Positions 58,600 through 64,000 of a DNA stretch of 64,000 bases are shown here, in pieces. The translations under genes and the position numbers were made by a program. The stretch comes from Siphonodentalium dalli (lineage: Eukaryota > Mollusca > Scaphopoda > Gadilida > Siphonodentaliidae): assembly GCA_032622095.1 (NCBI GenBank), contig CP136064.1:215776205-215840204 (forward strand), read 5' to 3'. The notes below the pieces were generated by a model, which did no database searches, had not been told where the DNA came from, and saw only the letters and a program-made list of their open reading frames with translations. The number at the start of each line of letters is the position of its first letter. Position 1 is the stretch's first letter.

Positions 58600-58960
58600 A
58601 CCCCATTTTCAGCCCCCCCCCCCCGGTGTGGCACCCCCCGGAGGTGATGGGTGGGGGTCGGGTGTTTCTAGGTGGTATTTGGGGCCGGCCACCCACCCAT
58701 GCCGTCAAATCGGTCGAAATTCTTACCGTTCTCGAAAGGGGGTCGGGTGTTTCTATGTGGTATTTGGGGCGGGCCACCCACCCATGCCGTCAAATCGGTC
58801 GAAATCCTTACCGTTCTCGAAAATGGTCCATACCCCATTTTCACCCCCTCGGTGGCACCCCCCCCCCCGGTGGTGGGTGGGGTGGGGGTGTTTCTAGGTG
58901 GTATTTGAGACGGGCCACCCACCCATGCCGTCAAATCGGTCGAAAGCGACATTTTTGAAA
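58600..58960 (+). repeat. GC-rich minisatellite, three partial units
   Basis: 'gtgtttctaggtggtatttg', 'gggccacccacccatgccgt' and 'caaatcggtcgaaa' recur at about 58659, 58745 and 58887, separated by C- and G-runs and 'cataccccattttca'. Overlapping open frames are repeat artefacts. Confidence 0.7.
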
Positions 58961-58984
58961 ATAAGGAATAGGGAATAAGTTCCA

Positions 58985-59420
58985 AGTGTCATGTTCGTAT
59001 ATATTATAAGTTATAACAGACGGACGAATAATAGGCCTAAAAAATCAGTAAACGAGGCGCAGCTGTCTGGGGTTTTGCGGGCCACATGACGTACTGTTCA
59101 CGTCGCGGTGTCATGATCAAGCTGCACACAGAACCCTGCCTCGCAGCTTGTGTCATGATATGCCGTATTAAAGTGGCATTCGTGGTTATATCCACAACAT
59201 GGTACGACGGAGTGACTGGGTGTTAGCTCTGTGCACAATCAATCTTGATTTCATCTTCCGGTATCGTTGTTATGTGTTAAGATTCAATATATTGCATTCC
59301 GGTGTTCGCTTTGCCCGAAATAGTTATTTCCACACTCATGTAGGTGGTTGCCTTTTTACTTCGACGACTCAAATTCGGCTACCACGAAAATTGACTCTTT
59401 GAACACTTCTATCAGAAATA
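58985..59420 (+). other. Upstream of the zinc-finger gene
   Basis: No repeat. TGACGTA (about 59086) and a GC-rich patch (59070-59130) could belong to a promoter, but nothing is decisive. Confidence 0.25.
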
Positions 59421-60729
59421 ATGACGTTTCAGTGTATTCATATCTCATTTCCAATAAACTTCTTGAGAGAATGTGTGGAAATGTACAGTTCTTCAAAAGA
59501 CATGAACACAAAAAATTGGTCCGGGTCGTGTAAACACAGAGATTCCAATGAAAAACACTCATCAAGTTCAACATCATTTTCAAATCCATGTGAAGTACAG
59601 ACAACTTTCTTCGCCAGTGATAAAAATGTTCTCTTCAAGATAACAGCGTCCGGCAAATTCGAGTTCAACGAAGACAGGATATTCTGTAACGTCGAAGACC
59701 TTGTGGAACATAAGGGAGTAAATGAATCACATGGTGTCATTGGTGACAAAGAACGCCTTCATATTCCCACCATATTACTTTCCCCTTCTGTTAGTGGTTG
59801 CAAAGATAACAGTGACACTACCACTACCAGCGTCATGAACCTTTTAAATTCTTATGGGCAGAAATTTGGAGATGAGAAAATACGAAACAAAATTCTATCA
59901 AAAAATAACTTGGCTGCTGATACTGATATTACAGAGAGCCGAAGTCAATCTCAGAGTATATGTACCGTTACAACTACAAGCAAGACTAACACAACTGACG
60001 GTGAGGCAGATGTTGATTTTACAGTATCTGGTACTAGTGGTAGCACCATTAGAAATATTGCTATCGGAGTGTCTAGTGATGGATCAGAAATGGAATCATT
60101 CTTAGACCATGAAGATGATCCCAGTAGCACTTCTGAAAGTGACTGTCAGTGGAATTCTCAAGGAAATCTTCAAATTGATTCAGACTCGGTGTCTGAATCT
60201 GATAGTTCGGCACTTGGTTTCCATGTTGATCATTCAAATACTGATACTTATACAATAGACAAAGAATTATCTCAATATATGGTTGAGGGAACAAGTCATG
60301 TGAAGCCTAAAGCCTATATTAAAGTTATACAAGTATATCCAAAACAATTGAACAGTGGGGATGGTGCATATGAAAATGATATAATATGTGCTGCTGATTT
60401 GTGTCATGTGAAAACTTCAACCAAAACCAACAAAAGGAAGAAACAACAGAAGGTTAGACCAGGGCAGAGTACTACAAGTAAGCTGGTTAAAGCTGAAATA
60501 AAAGAAAAGAACACAGAATTAATTAATAATCAGATGAAGATTATTGAGATATTTGGAAAAAATGGCTTGAAAAAGGCCTTCCAAAACTATGGAGTTGGTG
60601 GTGAAATTGGTGGAAGTGGTACTACTGGTCATGAAACCCTAGTTGTTGGTGCTCCACCCAGCAAGATGTTAACACATTCATCTGGTTATGAAGGAAATGA
60701 TGATAGCTATAGTTGGGACGATTATACAG
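59421..60729 (+). CDS. Zinc-finger gene, large 5' exon
   Basis: 1309 nt open, phase 1 out. The encoded part is low-complexity with no fold recognised. A conserved-looking stretch, SGKFEFNEDRIFCNVEDLVEH, lies near residue 80. Whether there are earlier exons is unknown. Confidence 0.68.
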
Positions 60730-62211
60730 GTACATGTATAGTACTTGTACATTGATGCGAATTGTTTTTTGATTTTTTACCTTGAATATTTAAGAAATTA
60801 TTTGCAGATCAATTGGGGTCATTGGATTTTGAGCCGGCAGAGTAATTAAAGGCCCACTTAATTTTCAAGTCACCAATTATTTTTTTATAGTGCCTTGATA
60901 TACGGTTTAATAAAATATGATTCAAATACAATAATTCATCAACCATTTGAAACGTCTGTGTCTCAGAAGGTGCCCATAGAGTATTAAATAGAAAAAAGCT
61001 GAAATCATAAAATCATTTCCCCCGTTATGGCTCCTGGGAAGAGCAACATACAGGTAATTCAAACTTTTGTTTATTTTCTATGGAAGGGGAATAACTCTAT
61101 ATCTAAAAGTATAGTTTAATATTCCCCATCTATTGAAAATAATATACTTTGTGCAGAAACTTGAGCACAGCACACACGTGTGTTTCTCAACAAAAACAAC
61201 ATGTTCACAGTTTATTACATTGTTTAAGTTCAAAATACAATGTTTTGTAGCTTCCTCTTTCAAATGGTATATAATATGGCATACATATATATATTTATAT
61301 AATGTGATCTGAGGGTTCGAAAATTAAGTGGGCCTTTAAACAAAGTGTGTGAATCCTTTGGGATTCACACAAACTTTGTTTAATTACTCTGCCGGTCAAA
61401 ACCAATGACCCCAATCATGACGTATGTTTTCATGATAACTTCATCACTTATGAAATGTCAACTTCAGTTTAATATTGCCTGATGAACGTTGGAAACGTTT
61501 GTGTAACCTTATCGTGATTTGTGCTGATTCTTACAGAAGCTAATTGGGTGAATGTGGAGGGTGTGTGGTTATTGCCTAATAAACTCTACTAGGCACACTG
61601 TATGATACAGCTCACTAACCTTTGAAGTGGGGGTGTTATTGTCAGACTAAAAACCTTAGCTGGTGTCGCTGTAAAATGTCAATACTTTATGAAATACATG
61701 CAGATGGATACAAATTTCACTATAAAACAAAGTGTCTTTCAGGTGCCAGCAGCCACTTTTTGTTCAAATTATATTATTTTATACATCAGTATCTGAATTA
61801 AAGACAAGATTCATAAAAAAAATGGTCTATAAACCTCAATACATCTTTACATGCAGCGTGTAATTTGTCATCAATGAATTCTGATTTCAAAATACATTTT
61901 GTATCTCGGCTAACTACATGAATATTATTTTCCTCAGGAACTGCTGTCATCGAGAGAGAATATAAGGGATCTAACAGTAAGTGGATATTTCCAGAGCACT
62001 ATAACATCCCAGCTGCTGCTCGTCGTGGGAAAAACAATGAAAAACAAGCCACTTGTGAAGTCTGTAGAAAGTCGTATGCTTCATACTCAAGTGTGGAGGA
62101 GCATGTCAAGAAACAACATAGCGATGAACCTGACATAGACAACTATCTGCAGAGACTGACAGTTCTGAAGCAAGAAAAGTGTCACATATGCAACATGACA
62201 TTCCGCAGTCG
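59421..62211 (+). CDS. C2H2 zinc-finger protein, N-terminal part (two exons; continues past the window)
   Basis: Exon 1 59421-60729, intron 60730-61937 (donor GTACAT, acceptor TTTTCCTCAG), exon 2 61938-62211 (donor GTGAGT); the frame stays open, giving about 527 residues. The first 436 are Ser/Thr/Asp-rich with an acidic tract (about 215-260) and a basic KTNKRKKQQKVRPG patch, a likely nuclear signal. Exon 2 carries CEVCRKSYASYSSVEEHVKK with QH (C476, C479, H492, H497: C-x2-C-x12-H-x4-H) and starts a second finger, CHICNMTF, split by the next intron. A nuclear DNA- or RNA-binding regulator is the family expectation; targets are unknown. Met1 may be too early; Met21 (59481) is an alternative. 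Confidence 0.72.
60812..61415. mobile_element. Fold-back element with a MITE1 inserted in one arm
   Basis: The left arm ATTGGGGTCATTGG..TTTGA + CCGGCAGAGTAATTAA and the right arm (inverted, about 61355-61415) are near-identical. The original hairpin continued into ACAAAGTGTGTGAATCC / GGATTCACACAAACTTTGT. The MITE1 (60850-61335) splits the left arm at TTAA; the right arm keeps the unoccupied site with a single TTAA (61380-61383). It is inside the zinc-finger gene intron. Confidence 0.8.
60850..61335. mobile_element. TTAA-type MITE1, intact ends, with proven 4-bp target duplication
   Basis: TTAA (60846-60849) + AGGCCCACTTAATTTTCAAG; right CGAAAATTAAGTGGGCCT + TTAA (61336-61339). 486 bp. The interior matches other copies ('cagtttattac', 'gcttcctctttcaaatggta'). 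Confidence 0.85.
61416..61937 (+). other. Remainder of zinc-finger gene intron
   Basis: Unique-looking AT-rich DNA ending in the pyrimidine tract and acceptor TTTTCCTCAG. Confidence 0.6.
61938..62211 (+). CDS. Zinc-finger gene, exon 2
   Basis: 274 nt, phase 1 in and phase 2 out. It holds one full C2H2 finger and the Cys half of another. The intron before it contains a fold-back element with MITE1 inside. Confidence 0.78.
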
Positions 62212-64000
62212 GTGAGTATCAGAGAAGTGTCTGGAATATATGTACATCAGGGTTTCCATTACTACGGCTCAGCGTCCGTGTAACGGCCTCATTCCTCTTG
62301 ACGATGATATGTTTGAGATATACATGTACTTTAAGTTAAATAGCAATCTATCGTAAAAAGAATCGTACTGCAACAGGAGTTCAAGGGTTAACAGAATACT
62401 GGTGAAAAGGCAGGTCAATTGAGCACAGTATGTTACCGGTACAGTGTAACCCTTTGAAATAAAAGTGCCAAAACTACAACTCAATGTTTGGTGTGTGGTA
62501 AAATAGACATGTTAATTGTAATTGTATACAGCGTAATACACATATGAAAATGTTGCGGTAACATCAAAGAAGTTTGGGCTGCTGAGTATGGATATTTTGT
62601 GCACAGGATTTCTGTGAATGAAACTACTCACGCTCGGATACCCTGTGCAAAAACATTCCCCCAATATGGAGATAAAAGTCAAAGTACAGCCAATAATAGT
62701 TTTTTTTATCCTGCGTGGGGCCCCAAGCACAAACACATAAACAATGACGCAAAAACTGAATTATATTACAAAATACATGCAGGGTCTAAAACTGTTCATA
62801 CCAGTGGTCCTAACTATACTAGTAGTTAGCATGCAGTGGTCCTAACTAAACAGACTATTGAACTAGCTACGCAATCCGAGTTTGAATGATTTCGCTACCA
62901 TTCATATTATGCCGCTATAAATATCTTTTGCATTATGACGTCACAGCGCACAAATAGTTTTATGATTGAGAATATATCCTTTCGGTTGAATTTTTTGGAA
63001 ATACTTCGTTCAATTCTCCTTGCTAGGTATTATTGGTCAATGCATAGACGCTTTTTAGTATTTAAATATACCTGTCGGAATCTTATAAATATGTAAACAC
63101 TGTAACACTTGGCTTGTTCATTTATTTAGTCTTCAATCAGACGGCGGTCTCACATGCGTAATTTCATGACAAATACTCTGGGTACCATGAACAGAATTAA
63201 TGCACCCACGGAAATGATACACGTAGCTTTGGTTTGCTTTATGAGTATCTCAGCTGCAAGGAAATGACTGCTTTTCAGTGACAAATACCTAAATTTTCTC
63301 CCGACGGAACGAACCATTGTAACCCTGTCGCGTTATATGTTTCCCCAATACAGCTGAAATACGGACTAATTTATTTTCCGCTGGCGGAAACCCTGGTAAG
63401 TGTACACATATGTTCAAAATAAGTGTCCCTTTTATGTTTACAATGCGGTCAGAATGTCGACGCAACACAGTGTTGTTGCATTTATAATGCTTTGCAGACC
63501 TGTGCATTGTGACCTCTTTTATGTTTAATGCAGTGCATTCAAGTTAATTAACGTGCTGCATTGAGAGTCAATGCAGTCGCTTTGAAGTTTTCAATCACCG
63601 GGCCGAAAAAATATACCAGCGCTGAATTGTGTAAGTATATTTTTTAATTTAGTTTTTTTAACATTCACCTCTGAATAATTTGGTGTTATTTTCCCATTCC
63701 TAATATCCGTACGGACATGGTGAAGTTGTCACATCATAAATGTGTTAAATATTGAAGTAATTACGGAGGAGTATACTGAACAGTAGTTCCGAAATCGCGA
63801 AGAAGCACGTGTGCGCTATTTCAAGGTATTTTAGTGAGCTGCACCATATGTAAGCGATTTGATAGATTTCATTGAAATTACACGAGGACCTCAACCATTG
63901 AGTACATTTGTACTAAAAAAAAAAAAAAATTCACGTAAGGACTGAATATATAGCCTGTTTCTTAATAAACCAACGCATTTTATAAGCCAACAAGAAGGAT
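62212..64000 (+). other. Intron of the zinc-finger gene, runs off the window
   Basis: After donor GTGAGT no following exon with the missing His pair was found. A pyrimidine-rich AG near 63130 is followed by a frame that stops within 14 codons. 'gtttccattactacgg...' (62252) and 'tttccgctggcggaaaccct' (63374) are short inverted motifs of unclear origin. Confidence 0.45.

Noticed and set aside
58478-58985. Several Pro/Gly-rich frames of 65-139 codons
   Set aside because: They overlap on both strands in a GC-rich minisatellite with C- and G-runs.
63100-63180. Third exon of the zinc-finger gene
   Set aside because: The frame after the candidate acceptor stops within 14 codons and has no His pair.

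Overview
The window is eukaryotic and almost certainly from a marine invertebrate. Genes are split by GT-AG introns, coding density is very low, unique DNA is AT-rich, and repeats fill most of the space. Two repeat families have a terminal hairpin, a (TCCG)n-like stretch and about 160-bp tandem cores, which recalls the 'pearl'/HINE-type elements known from bivalves. A mollusc or other lophotrochozoan is therefore my best guess, but this is inference.

Three cellular genes can be reconstructed. (1) A Rab5-like small GTPase lies on + in five coding exons (7988-21982, 220 aa). (2) A second, divergent Rab GTPase lies on - in five coding exons (36749 down to 27008, 215 aa), converging on the first. 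Both use the same intron phases, and two internal exons are identical in length (152 and 94 nt). (3) The 5' part of a C2H2 zinc-finger gene lies on + (59421-62211 and beyond the right edge). Everything else I can support is mobile or repetitive DNA.

Layout: 0-7.9 kb holds a LINE tail, a nested pair of tandem-core elements (1263-5040) and fold-back elements. 8-22 kb is the Rab5-like gene; its 10.6-kb second intron contains a 1.7-kb dispersed repeat and a 7.5-kb tandem array of Helitron-like units (12444-19991). 22-27 kb holds more elements and the intergenic space between the convergent genes. 27-36.8 kb is the second Rab gene with element-loaded introns. 37-52.7 kb is repeat DNA, including TIR elements nested in each other, G-runs and a second copy of the 1.7-kb repeat. 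53-57.4 kb has two decayed non-LTR retrotransposons and a ligand-less zinc-finger array. 58.4-64 kb has a small minisatellite and the zinc-finger gene.

Three patterns cut across the window. Short elements of at least three unrelated sequences all sit in TTAA and share AGG...CCT ends; one has an in-sequence empty site that proves the TTAA duplication. Tandem-core elements of five otherwise different families share one short core, roughly GATC-N5-GAAATTTGGTATG. The Helitron array places about 44 perfect NRF-1-type palindromes (CGCGCAYGCGCA) inside one intron. No tRNA, rRNA or CRISPR was seen.
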